The notes under the pieces are model-generated. The model worked only from the letters and a program-made list of their open reading frames with translations. It was not told where the DNA came from and did not search any database. A stretch of DNA of 53,138 nucleotides from a virus: positions 1-53,138 of the IMG/VR virus record IMGVR_UViG_3300032753_000038. One strand, written 5' to 3'. The position numbers and the translations under genes were made by a program. Shown here piece by piece: positions 7,842-16,098 of this stretch (position 1 is the first letter of the stretch; each line of letters begins with the position of its first letter).

Positions 7842-8864
7842 TTACACGCTCTGATAAATTTTGATCAACTGCTGACGATCTATAGTATTTGATTCAATAC
7901 TTTTTAAGTGACTGATCACAATAGTATCGATACTTTCAAAATTTATATCTGCTGTTTCATCAACATCTAGATCGTTCAAATTTTTAGTGATCAGATGCAC
8001 ATCCTTACCTTTAAGCTCAGTCTCGAACATCTCCTTCATGAAGTTTGCTTCTTCATAATTGATGTCAACGTCTATTGTTATGCGTGCATATGTATGCTCA
8101 TCAATATACTTGCTTGGATCTGTTAGAACTTGACTCAATGTTAGTGTGCGGTATTTGGGTGCACCTGGATACGATTTAAAAGTTGGATCTATCCCAGGCT
8201 CCCACATCATAATGCCGCGATCGTCATCCCAAGCGTCTGAATAATCGTGTGGGAAACAATTACCTATGTACCATATAGTACCTTTGTTCTGCCGCTTGTG
8301 GAAATGCCCGCTGAACACTTGCTTTTGATTGGCAAAATGATCCTTGTTTAGCATACCATGATCTGGCATCTCTACCATAGCATTCATCTTGAAGCTTGGT
8401 AGTTCAAAATGCCCAAACATATATGGAGCTTTGATCTTCTGGATCTTCTTCCAATCATCTCCTACTAACCATGGAACAAATGCAACATCTCCTACTTCAG
8501 TTATTGAGTCTATTAGATGTATGTTTGAGAATTGATCAATGTAAGGGATACTGTGAATTTCGTACTTGTCTCGATAGAATAAATCGTGGTTACCCAACAA
8601 GAATACTACATTGTCAAAATAGTCGTTGAGCAGTTTTAAACCGCTGACTGAATAATTGAGAGTAGAAATGTTGATAGCGCTGCGAACATGATGCCAATCG
8701 CCACCAAATATACAGGTTTTGGTCCCCCAATCTTCTGCCTGCTCTATCATCCATTTGACAAAACCTTCGCAGGCAGAATTGTGATCTCGGCTGTTATTAC
8801 ACAGACCATAGTGAATGTCGGTAAACACCATAGTCTTTGAAAAATCTATATTTTTGAGCCCCAT
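7842..8864 (-). CDS. 47: Recombination endonuclease subunit gp47 (Mre11/SbcD family)
   Basis: 340 residues with the metallophosphatase motifs in order: D16-x-H18 (TDIHYG), GGDWHH at 54-59, GNHD at 91-94, a GHFE histidine and GHFHKRQ further on. These bind the two metal ions of Mre11-type nucleases. Partner of gp46 immediately downstream. The start at 8864 follows TTAGGATATATC and fits T4 gp47 length. A TTGACT/CATAAT promoter with a TATAAATC late-like box sits just upstream, so expression may be both early and late. Confidence 0.96.
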   Translation of the reverse strand: MGLKNIDFSKTMVFTDIHYGLCNNSRDHNSACEGFVKWMIEQAEDWGTKTCIFGGDWHHVRSAINISTLNYSVSGLKLLNDYFDNVVFLLGNHDLFYRDKYEIHSIPYIDQFSNIHLIDSITEVGDVAFVPWLVGDDWKKIQKIKAPYMFGHFELPSFKMNAMVEMPDHGMLNKDHFANQKQVFSGHFHKRQNKGTIWYIGNCFPHDYSDAWDDDRGIMMWEPGIDPTFKSYPGAPKYRTLTLSQVLTDPSKYIDEHTYARITIDVDINYEEANFMKEMFETELKGKDVHLITKNLNDLDVDETADINFESIDTIVISHLKSIESNTIDRQQLIKIYQSV

Positions 8865-8882
8865 GATATATCCTAATTGCTT

Positions 8883-8919
8883 GATTTATATTATGCCTTT
8901 TTATGGAGGTACAAGTCAA
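8883..8919 (-). promoter_or_regulatory. Early promoter plus late-like box upstream of gp47
   Basis: On the minus strand TTGACT (8914-8919), 18 bp, CATAAT (8890-8895). Overlapping its end is TATAAATC (8883-8890), one base from the T4 late box; the same TATAAATC variant recurs upstream of the gene starting at 49330. Confidence 0.5.
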
Positions 8920-8930
8920 TGAATCGTTAA

Positions 8931-10520
8931 TTACAGATTTTTTACCCATACAGCGTTTCCTGCATCATAAAATCTGTTGTAACCCATGTTTGTTGCAATT
9001 TCTATTTCTGTAGAACCAGGTGCTTTACCAATAATTTTGTGTTTCTGAAAAGACATTCTGCTTTTTATATCGTCTATATTTTTAAAATACCAATAGTTTG
9101 GTTTACTGAATCCTTTAAATTCAAATCCAGCTTGCTTGTATACATTACCCTGCCCCCAGCAGAGATCAGCGTATGTTATTAAGGTTGTTGGACCCAAAAT
9201 CAATTTTGCTGCATTGAGTAATTTAGACAAGTTACCTGCTATAGAAATGTCAGATTTATTAGCAAATCTTGTTAATTCGTATTCTGCTTTTTTACTGAAG
9301 CGATTTTTAGATATGGATATAACAGATACAAGGTCGTTGTTATAGAAAGCACCCCAGTGGTATTTAGACCTATGATAACCCTGTAAGTGGTATCGATTAA
9401 GAAAAGCTTTGGCTATTTCTGAGTCTATGACTTTTATATCACATTCTCTAGCACCAATTCTATTTTTAATTAAACCAAATGCATTTGTTAACCTATTTAA
9501 AATTATATTATGTTTATTGTTAAGATCGTGTTCCCATACTTGTATTAAGTTTAACCCTGCATCTTTAGCCATTTTGAATTTTTTAAAATGATAACTTCTA
9601 TCATTTAAAATTTTTTCAGAATGCCACCATATACCATTAAATTCTATAGCAATATGTTTAGAAGGTATTACAAAATCTAATTCAAATGGTTTAATAGTTT
9701 GGCGATCATTTTGAATAAACGGTATTTTGTGCTCTTCTAACCATTGCCTTATGATTCTCTCACCTGACGATTCTGACAATGGCGAACAATTAGGACATCT
9801 CACTCCGTCGTTGCGCAACTTTTGATTGAATTTTAGTTTACAAATATTACATTCCCACGGCCATTCTGTATCACTATCATTCTCTATATAATCAGTTAAT
9901 GTGAATAAATTTGTTGCAGTTGATCTAGCTGCGATAACAGCATCAAATTGCCTAATTCTAGTATTGATTCTAGCTTGTATTACATTTTCTTTTATATGCA
10001 TGCTATTTTCAACACCATAACGAGATAACATAGTTTCCTTCATTTTGGTTTGTATAACATCGCTCTGTGCAGGATGTTCTACTCCAAATTTTTTAAGATT
10101 GGTTTGTTTAACACTATTTTTAAACTCTTTTGTTTTGCTGTAATGTTCTTCTCCAAATTTTTCTATGGATGTTTGTTTAATTTTTTTTGCAAAATCAGTT
10201 GATTTACTATAATAATCAACTCCATATTTTTGTATATTGGTAGCTTTTATTTTGTCTTGACTATATAGAGCGGTGCATTTTCTGCTACAAAATTGTCTAT
10301 ATTCATTTTTATCTGGATGCCAAGAAAGAGTTTTACCACATTTGCATAGAGGTATAGGTAAATTATTGATTGCGTGCCATAATATTTGTCTGCAATTACT
10401 TATACCTAGAGACGATTTGATTTCAAGATAAACATCTTTGAAATCACTTTTCAATAAGTGATCAAATTTTAACTTTTTCCTTGCTAACAATTGCTCAGAT
10501 TCAAATATTAATAAATTCAT
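8931..10520 (-). CDS. Free-standing homing endonuclease, Vsr-like (EDxHD) nuclease with NUMOD-type repeats
   Basis: 529 residues. A first Cys cluster (C59, C61, C78, C82) is a zinc finger. Residues 95-185 hold four copies of a KYGV/FGVEH-type unit seen in phage homing nucleases and thought to bind DNA. A second Cys set (C224, C227, C242, C245) precedes the nuclease core with E254 (SGE), D282 (FELDF), E293 and H300 (IEFNG.WWH), matching the Vsr-like EDxHD fold. The C-terminal 200 residues resemble an acyltransferase-like or DNA-binding add-on (GYHRSKYHWGAFYNN). It sits as an insert between gp55 and gp47, genes that otherwise belong together, with its own promoter and start-site hairpin, as is usual for mobile nucleases such as I-TevI or the Seg proteins. 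The target is probably a gp55 or gp47 allele lacking the insert. Confidence 0.85.
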   Translation of the reverse strand: MNLLIFESEQLLARKKLKFDHLLKSDFKDVYLEIKSSLGISNCRQILWHAINNLPIPLCKCGKTLSWHPDKNEYRQFCSRKCTALYSQDKIKATNIQKYGVDYYSKSTDFAKKIKQTSIEKFGEEHYSKTKEFKNSVKQTNLKKFGVEHPAQSDVIQTKMKETMLSRYGVENSMHIKENVIQARINTRIRQFDAVIAARSTATNLFTLTDYIENDSDTEWPWECNICKLKFNQKLRNDGVRCPNCSPLSESSGERIIRQWLEEHKIPFIQNDRQTIKPFELDFVIPSKHIAIEFNGIWWHSEKILNDRSYHFKKFKMAKDAGLNLIQVWEHDLNNKHNIILNRLTNAFGLIKNRIGARECDIKVIDSEIAKAFLNRYHLQGYHRSKYHWGAFYNNDLVSVISISKNRFSKKAEYELTRFANKSDISIAGNLSKLLNAAKLILGPTTLITYADLCWGQGNVYKQAGFEFKGFSKPNYWYFKNIDDIKSRMSFQKHKIIGKAPGSTEIEIATNMGYNRFYDAGNAVWVKNL

Positions 10521-10557
10521 GGTATAATATCCTTTTGCATATTATACCTTATGAATT
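10514..10557 (-). promoter_or_regulatory. Start-site hairpin of the homing endonuclease gene
   Basis: Perfect 10-bp arms 10521-10530 and 10539-10548 with an 8-base loop, extended after a 2-base bulge by AATTCAT/ATGAATT (10514-10520 with 10551-10557). On read-through RNA the ATG (10520-10518) lies in the outer stem and AAAAGG in the loop. RNA started at the promoter below would lack the 5' arm. Confidence 0.7.
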
Positions 10558-10570
10558 AATTCGTAGTCAA
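10541..10570 (-). promoter_or_regulatory. Sigma70 promoter of the homing endonuclease gene
   Basis: TTGACT (10565-10570), 18-bp spacer, perfect TATAAT (10541-10546) on the minus strand. The -10 box is inside the 5' arm of the start-site hairpin and the start is predicted near 10534, in the loop, leaving a leader of only about 14 nt. Confidence 0.65.
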
Positions 10571-10580
10571 CTAGACTATG

Positions 10581-12431
10581 TTAATCTGTCTTTTTTTGTG
10601 CAACTGATTCTGCTGCTAGTTTTTTTGATGCGATTTCGTTTTCTGATTGTCTTGTGTAGCTTGGAGTAGCACCGTGCATTGTTAATAAGTCGTCTCTAAT
10701 ATTTTGGTTCTTTTTTTCTATGTTGAGAACGCGGGTGAAGCTATTGGTCAATGCTGCGGTATAATAGGCGAATGGGTTCGGTGTTTCTGACCTGCTTTCA
10801 TCAAACTGTAAACCAATTTGACTTAATTGTAATAATGCTTGACTCTTCATTTCATCCAGATAGGTATTACCGGTTATGTATGCCTTGCCGTTACGACGTG
10901 CTACAAAACATCCGTATTCTGTTTCTGGGCACCAAACCATACCGTTATAATACGTTGTTGGTTCGTTTGGATGATACTCTTTGCCCCGACCCGAACCGAG
11001 ACCTCGACCTGTCCTGCCGTTGCGCTTACCACCGTGGAAATCGATACACTCCGCTCGTGTAGTGTTGCCTCGAGATGAAAACAAATTCATTTGATAAAAG
11101 TTTGAAGTCTTGCCATATGACGGATGATCTTCAATAAGATAATAATTGGTCTTAATACCTGCTAATGTACACAAAGCCTGTAGGATATCTATACCGTCTT
11201 TGTTTTTTTGTACGTATCTTCTATGTCCATTTGTACGCCATCCGTCGACGTCTATCATAGTGTTAATCAATAGTTCGCGTTGTATATTAGTCAATGACAA
11301 AATAAAGTCCATGCTGAGATTTTTGTTTGGTAATAGACTTGCTATTTTTCTTGAATCTTCTCTTGATATAGCAAATGTGATGTTCTTTTTTCCTGGAGGT
11401 GATTCGCTGAATTTATATCCTAGTTTGATTAAACAATTTCTTATACGATCAGCTTTTGGACCAACGTTTTGATAGATAGTAATACGTTTAATCCCCTTTT
11501 CGTTAGATTCATAGCATCCTTCTGTTACTATCCAACCGGCTAGCTCTACAAAACTATCCTCATATATACCGCAGCCATCTTCAACTGCGCTGCCCATAAG
11601 TATTACTTTGTCTGATTCTATAAGATGTTCGGCCTTAATTAATCCTCTTTCGGTTACAAGCTTGTGATTGGGTGTTATAAGTGCATCCATGCCTCTTACT
11701 GTCAATCGATGCATTAATCCGTCATAATGACCCCTGTATATGCTCTTGATGCGGCTCCATACCAAAGATCCGTTTGAGTATGATAGGATAGTGTCATCCT
11801 CACTGATGTCATTTATTCCCAACCATCCTCTCTTAGTTAGTGCTTGAGTATCTGTATCGATGCAGTAACCCCTCCAGTTACCTCTATGACTGTATCTCTC
11901 TACTAGTTTCATAAACATCATAGCCAATCTATTAGTCATCTTGCCATGAGAGGTATTGAACTGCCCGTTTTCTAATCCTCCTTGCCAATGACTTTTACCT
12001 ACGCATCTAAACTCTCCCTCAACTATTATGAAGTGTTGGAACGGGGGAAAGTTGCATCTCATGTGTCGATTAGCTTCAGTTTTGGCTTTGCCTACCTTCT
12101 CTTCGTTTATGGGTATATGGTCAAAAGTCATAAGTCTTATAACTATACTTTCTTGTGGTACATCGTCTAAGCTAACGTTTATGATTGGATTTTTAATACC
12201 CTTTGCAACCATTTCTTTCTTACGTTTTAGAGTTTCTTGAGTTACTTTACGCTTTCTTGCTTCATCTATAGATGCCTGCGTAACTTTGTCTAAATCATTA
12301 ACTATGATGTCGTAGTTGCTGTAAACAGGATCAATGAACTCGCAGTAACTTTTTTTGCTGGTGTGTATTTCTTCTAATAAATCTTTATTTGTTAGGTACT
12401 TTATCTTTGTTGGGGAGCTGTTTTTCATCAT
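10581..12431 (-). CDS. 55: Late-transcription sigma factor gp55, interrupted by an intein
   Basis: 616 residues: N-extein 1-189, intein 190-522, C-extein 523-616. Joined exteins give a 283-residue protein. The C-extein (TYLDEMKSQALLQLSQIGLQ, then NPFAYYTAALTNSFTRVLN and EKKNQNIRDDLL) matches the late sigma gp55 family of T4-like phages, where the segment corresponds to sigma region 2. Gp55 binds host core RNA polymerase and reads the TATAAATA box at late promoters. The N-extein has the matching MTNRLAMMFMKLVERYSHRGNWRGY segment split across the insertion. The reading frame is intact through the intein, so splicing is expected. ATG 12431 follows AAAAGGAATATG. Longer than T4 gp55 (185 residues) because of an N-terminal extension of around 100 residues, as in marine relatives. 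Confidence 0.9.
   Translation of the reverse strand: MMKNSSPTKIKYLTNKDLLEEIHTSKKSYCEFIDPVYSNYDIIVNDLDKVTQASIDEARKRKVTQETLKRKKEMVAKGIKNPIINVSLDDVPQESIVIRLMTFDHIPINEEKVGKAKTEANRHMRCNFPPFQHFIIVEGEFRCVGKSHWQGGLENGQFNTSHGKMTNRLAMMFMKLVERYSHRGNWRGYCIDTDTQALTKRGWLGINDISEDDTILSYSNGSLVWSRIKSIYRGHYDGLMHRLTVRGMDALITPNHKLVTERGLIKAEHLIESDKVILMGSAVEDGCGIYEDSFVELAGWIVTEGCYESNEKGIKRITIYQNVGPKADRIRNCLIKLGYKFSESPPGKKNITFAISREDSRKIASLLPNKNLSMDFILSLTNIQRELLINTMIDVDGWRTNGHRRYVQKNKDGIDILQALCTLAGIKTNYYLIEDHPSYGKTSNFYQMNLFSSRGNTTRAECIDFHGGKRNGRTGRGLGSGRGKEYHPNEPTTYYNGMVWCPETEYGCFVARRNGKAYITGNTYLDEMKSQALLQLSQIGLQFDESRSETPNPFAYYTAALTNSFTRVLNIEKKNQNIRDDLLTMHGATPSYTRQSENEIASKKLAAESVAQKKTD
10866..11864 (-). mobile_element. 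LAGLIDADG intein in gp55
   Basis: Codons 190-522 (333 residues). Splicing block A starts with Cys190 (CIDTDTQALTKRGWLGINDI); block B has ITPNHKL with the T-x-x-H; block F/G ends GKAYITGN with terminal Asn522 followed by Thr523. The penultimate residue is Gly rather than the common His. The two homing-nuclease helices are LAGWIVTEGC (about 297-306) and LLINTMIDVDGW (about 388-399), the latter carrying the second acidic residue. All splicing and nuclease blocks are therefore present, suggesting a full, active mobile intein. Confidence 0.92.
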
Positions 12432-12463
12432 ATTCCTTTTAACAAATTGATCTAAATCATTAT

Positions 12464-12492
12464 AATTTATAAGATGTTACCTAAGTAGTCAA
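12464..12492 (-). promoter_or_regulatory. Probable early promoter of gp55
   Basis: TTGACT at 12487-12492 on the minus strand, followed by TATAAA at 15 bp or TAAATT at 17 bp (12464-12471). The -35 matches the other early-type promoters of the window; the -10 spacing is less clear. A TATAAATT late-like box overlaps. Confidence 0.4.
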
Positions 12493-12522
12493 TTTATCAT
12501 TATATATATGGTTTATAGAGAC

Positions 12523-12530
12523 CATAAATA
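12523..12530 (+). promoter_or_regulatory. T4-type late promoter box for the baseplate block
   Basis: CATAAATA, one base from TATAAATA, with a predicted start near 12536 and a 23-nt leader before the ATG at 12559. A 6-bp stem (12507-12512 with 12521-12526) overlaps it. Confidence 0.55.
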
Positions 12531-12558
12531 CTGTTGTTATTAACTTAGGTGTATATTT

Positions 12559-13347
12559 ATGGCTGATCCCGGCACTTCTACATTCATAAGCAACGATTCA
12601 GATGCTAGCTCTCGTCGAGTTAGATTGCGGCCAAAGCCTGCTGCAGTAGGCACTATATATGGAAGTGGTTTGATAAATCCGTTGCGAAACACAAACGGTA
12701 TGGTATGGATGTACCAACCAACTATAACTTACCAACAGGGAACTACCTATACTAACATAGATTTAGTACATGCTAACACAGAACTATATGCATATACAAG
12801 GACCAATGCTCTTAAACTAACTGTAGATGGTAAGTTTTCTGTTCAAAACCAAACTGAAGGTGTTTATGCGTTAGCCTGCATACATTTCTTGAGAACAGTA
12901 ACCAAAATGTGGTTTGGTCAAAATGATCCAAATGCTGGCACACCACCGCCTGTATTATTGTTTGATGCATATGGTGATTATATGTTTAATCAACTTCCAG
13001 TTATTGTAAATGACTTTACAATTGGATTACCAGACGATGTTGATTATGTTCCAATTAGCCAGTCTTATATTTCTACACAGATGCCGTCAACAACAAGCGG
13101 TGGGTATAATGGAATACCAGCTACAACAATTTCGTCGGGTACTTCAGCACAATCTATACCTACTACTGCTAACACCAGCGCATTACAATCTGGTTCTAAT
13201 CTTTCAGGAAATTATGTTTGGTTACCGGCCGTGTTTAACATAACCGTGAGCATGACAGTGCAACAAACACCTGCTAATTTACGTACAGTCTTTAATTTAG
13301 ATTCATTTAGATCAGGACAGCTTATGCAACAAGGTGGATGGATATGA
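12559..13347 (+). CDS. Baseplate tail tube initiator/cap protein (T4 gp48/gp54-like)
   Basis: 262 residues. The segment RLRPKPAAVGTIYG, then NPLRNTNGMVWMYQPTITY and LKLTVDGKFSVQNQTEGVYA, then ACIHFLRTVTKMWFG and PPPVLLFDAYGDYMF, is characteristic of the family joining the baseplate hub to the first tail-tube ring (gp54 and gp48 in T4, both related to the tail tube protein). Whether this is gp48 or gp54 cannot be decided. The C-terminal 90 residues are Ser/Thr-rich. First gene of the long rightward baseplate run; the next gene starts within its last codons (ATGA). Confidence 0.8.
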   Translation: MADPGTSTFISNDSDASSRRVRLRPKPAAVGTIYGSGLINPLRNTNGMVWMYQPTITYQQGTTYTNIDLVHANTELYAYTRTNALKLTVDGKFSVQNQTEGVYALACIHFLRTVTKMWFGQNDPNAGTPPPVLLFDAYGDYMFNQLPVIVNDFTIGLPDDVDYVPISQSYISTQMPSTTSGGYNGIPATTISSGTSAQSIPTTANTSALQSGSNLSGNYVWLPAVFNITVSMTVQQTPANLRTVFNLDSFRSGQLMQQGGWI

Positions 13348-13652
13348 CAACAGTTGCATATCCATCTACTAGTATATATTCTAGTACCCCTCAGGTATTT
13401 GATTATGTATCATATTTAGATTTTTGGAACGGTGTTACTATTACCCCAACTGGATCTGATACTCTTATAAGTTTAGATCAAAAATACAATTATAGACCTG
13501 ATTTGTTGAGTTACGATCAATACGGTACTCCGCAGCTCTGGTGGGTTTTCATGTTGCGCAACCCAGATATAATAAAAGATCCTGTTTGGGACTTTGTAAC
13601 AGGCATAAACATATATGTTCCAGTTAAAAATGTTCTCACAGGATATATCTAA
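13344..13652 (+). CDS. 53: Baseplate wedge protein gp53-like
   Basis: 102 residues. The ATG at 13344 is chosen over one at 13338 because it overlaps the upstream stop as ATGA and has AAGGTGG six bases upstream. Residues around NYRPDLLSYDQYGTPQLWWV and the ending NIYVPVKNV match the gp53 family, whose core resembles a LysM-type fold and clamps neighbouring wedges together in the T4 baseplate. Shorter than T4 gp53 (196 residues), as in marine relatives. Overlaps the next start (TAATG). Confidence 0.85.
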   Translation: MTTVAYPSTSIYSSTPQVFDYVSYLDFWNGVTITPTGSDTLISLDQKYNYRPDLLSYDQYGTPQLWWVFMLRNPDIIKDPVWDFVTGINIYVPVKNVLTGYI

Positions 13653-16081
13653 TGCCAGCAGCACAAAATCCAGATTCTCCAAATGCAATACCGGCTACGC
13701 CCGCCCAATTAGATCAAAATACAACTGCATCTGCTACTACACAGACTACCAATCAGTCAAATTCTCCGGGACAAAATGCAGTAGCAGCCGCAACAACAAC
13801 AGCTACTACTACACAGCAGAATCAACAAACCATTGCTAACCAATTGAGTTCAGTTGGAATTAATTTTAACCCTGTACAAAACCCTCTTAATGTATATGCA
13901 AATTACACTTATCATATTAGGTGGTTTCAAACTAATGAACTTGTAGCATATTCAGTTGGAATAACCTCAGCTGGTAGTAATGTACCAAACTCAACTATAG
14001 GTCTACCTACCCCAAGCCTATATCCAACTAAGGCTGTAGCAGACGGTTTTCCTAAGATGGTTATAGCTGAAAGTGGTGTAACGGCCGGTTTTAACATAAA
14101 AAGTTTTGAATTTGTAAATTTATGCAGTCCGGGCCCAAAAAATCTTAACAGTCATATGATGAATTGGACTATGGTTGTAACTGAACCGTTTGGATTTAGT
14201 TTGATCGACAAGATACGTTCTGGTTCATTAGCTATGAATTATCTTAGATGTCCTTATTTTGTAGATATTTGGTTTGACGGATACGATGATAATGGTAATG
14301 TACAGACTAATCTTTTTTATAAATTATACAGGATAACAATAGCTGACGTTGATATAAAATATACAGAAGCAGGTGCTATGTATACATTAACCGGTTTTTG
14401 TGATGGGGATATAGGAATGAGCAATGAAATTGCTATACCCCCTGGACAATTAAGCATACAAGCAAAAACCGTTGGTGATTTTTTCAGTCAGCTTCAAACA
14501 AAATTAAATGTTCAGACTAAAGCTGTAAATGAACAACCCACTGTTAATCCAAACATAACTTATTCGTTTGTAATCCCTTCTGACATCAAAAGTTGGCAAT
14601 TGAAGCAAGGGGATCCTCAATCCCAACCTCAGCAAAACTCTGATATGACTGTACCATATGATGGTATTACTATGAATATCAAAACTGGTCACGGTACTAG
14701 TATGGAAGCTATCATCAACCAAGTTATGAGCTTGTCACCGGAAGCATTACAATGGGTGAAAGCTACAGGATTTGGATCTAAATCTGGGTCTGATTATAAC
14801 ACAACTGGAAATATGACATGGCCAATGTTACATCCTGTAGTTACTATTACAGGATTTGATTTATTAACTCAAGATTATGTTAGAAACGTACAATACAACC
14901 TAGTCCCATTCTTGTCGCCAAATATAGCAGGTGATCTCGATTCGGTTAATAATCAAACACAACAATCTGTGCAACAGGCTGGATTTGCATTTTTAGCCGG
15001 TAACAATTCATTAGTGAAAGAATATGATTATTACTACACAGGATTGAACACAGAGATAATTAAATGGGACATAGCGTTTAAGTGGACTTGGAGCACTGAC
15101 TTGGCTCAATTCCAGGCTAATAATAACTATGGCGATTTTGCATCAAAACCTAAATATGATCCTAATCAAGTAGGCAATGAACGCAACGAGGGTAGATACA
15201 ATCCTACACCTAAAGGTCAACAAGGTATACAAGCAAATACACCTACTGCAACCGCGCAGAATGATATTAACACTGCTATACAAAATTTAGGTGCAGCAGA
15301 ACGTATAGTACAATTAAAATCAAACGGGCAATTATCAGTAAGCGAAGCTCTTGGAAAAATTAATCCAGCGCTAGCGCAACAACTACCAAATATCAATGCA
15401 CAGCTAGCTAAAGCTGCAAACGGTGCAATATATGCTGAAGATGTACAAAATAGTCCAGCGCAACAAGAGTTGATACCCATAGTTATAAGACAATCAAACG
15501 ATCCTAGTGCACCTAATACCAACCAAGGTAGTGATACTAATGCACCTCAGGCTGAGTCAAGTGTAACTACGATGCCCGGAAGTAGAAGTTTTATAGGTTC
15601 AGTTTTAGGGAATCTATTTTCTGATTATCCTTCTGCTCTTGATATAGAGATAGAAATAAGAGGCGACCCATACTGGATGGGTCAAGGTAATATAGCAGAT
15701 GATATAATAACTACTAACTGGGCTAAAATAGCATCAACAAATATAGCAACTCCCAATGCTAGACCTACTGCAGACAATACTTGTGCCGATTTTAACGGAT
15801 GCAGTCCCGCATTTATACTGACATTTAGAACTGGAGAAACTTATAATGTTGATACTGGTTTGATGCAATTTGATACCAACAGTTCTTTCTGGAACGGTGC
15901 ATATCAAGTTATTGAAGTGCATAATCATTTTGTTGATGGCAAGTTTACTCAAACATTGAAAGCGCGCAGATATGTTTTTCAGAAATTGTTGTCGAATGCA
16001 CTAGCTAACACACAAGCACAGGCACGAACATCAAACGGTACTGCAATAGGATCAAATGGACGTATAACAGGTTCTGTTTAA
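13652..16081 (+). CDS. Baseplate hub structural protein (gp27 position)
   Basis: 809 residues. The first 65 are low-complexity Gln/Ala/Thr/Asn; then come beta-rich stretches with KSFEFVNLCSPGPKNLNSHM and YKLYRITIADVDIKYTEAGA. A middle Gln/Asn/Ala-rich linker (about 510-640) is followed by a second beta-rich domain (YPSALDIEIEIRGDPYWMGQ to KARRYVFQKL). Placement between gp53 and gp5 and repeated beta domains suggest the hub ring protein that holds the gp5 spike, the role of T4 gp27, but sequence similarity to gp27 cannot be shown by eye. The poly-Thr/Gln start is unusual for a hub protein. Alternative: a baseplate adaptor specific to these phages. Confidence 0.6.
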   Translation: MPAAQNPDSPNAIPATPAQLDQNTTASATTQTTNQSNSPGQNAVAAATTTATTTQQNQQTIANQLSSVGINFNPVQNPLNVYANYTYHIRWFQTNELVAYSVGITSAGSNVPNSTIGLPTPSLYPTKAVADGFPKMVIAESGVTAGFNIKSFEFVNLCSPGPKNLNSHMMNWTMVVTEPFGFSLIDKIRSGSLAMNYLRCPYFVDIWFDGYDDNGNVQTNLFYKLYRITIADVDIKYTEAGAMYTLTGFCDGDIGMSNEIAIPPGQLSIQAKTVGDFFSQLQTKLNVQTKAVNEQPTVNPNITYSFVIPSDIKSWQLKQGDPQSQPQQNSDMTVPYDGITMNIKTGHGTSMEAIINQVMSLSPEALQWVKATGFGSKSGSDYNTTGNMTWPMLHPVVTITGFDLLTQDYVRNVQYNLVPFLSPNIAGDLDSVNNQTQQSVQQAGFAFLAGNNSLVKEYDYYYTGLNTEIIKWDIAFKWTWSTDLAQFQANNNYGDFASKPKYDPNQVGNERNEGRYNPTPKGQQGIQANTPTATAQNDINTAIQNLGAAERIVQLKSNGQLSVSEALGKINPALAQQLPNINAQLAKAANGAIYAEDVQNSPAQQELIPIVIRQSNDPSAPNTNQGSDTNAPQAESSVTTMPGSRSFIGSVLGNLFSDYPSALDIEIEIRGDPYWMGQGNIADDIITTNWAKIASTNIATPNARPTADNTCADFNGCSPAFILTFRTGETYNVDTGLMQFDTNSSFWNGAYQVIEVHNHFVDGKFTQTLKARRYVFQKLLSNALANTQAQARTSNGTAIGSNGRITGSV

Positions 16082-16098
16082 ATTAGATGAGGTAAAAT

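Noticed and set aside
15217-15522. Cys/Ala-rich minus-strand frame within the hub gene
   Set aside because: It mirrors the Ala/Gln-rich linker of the hub protein and has no supporting signals.
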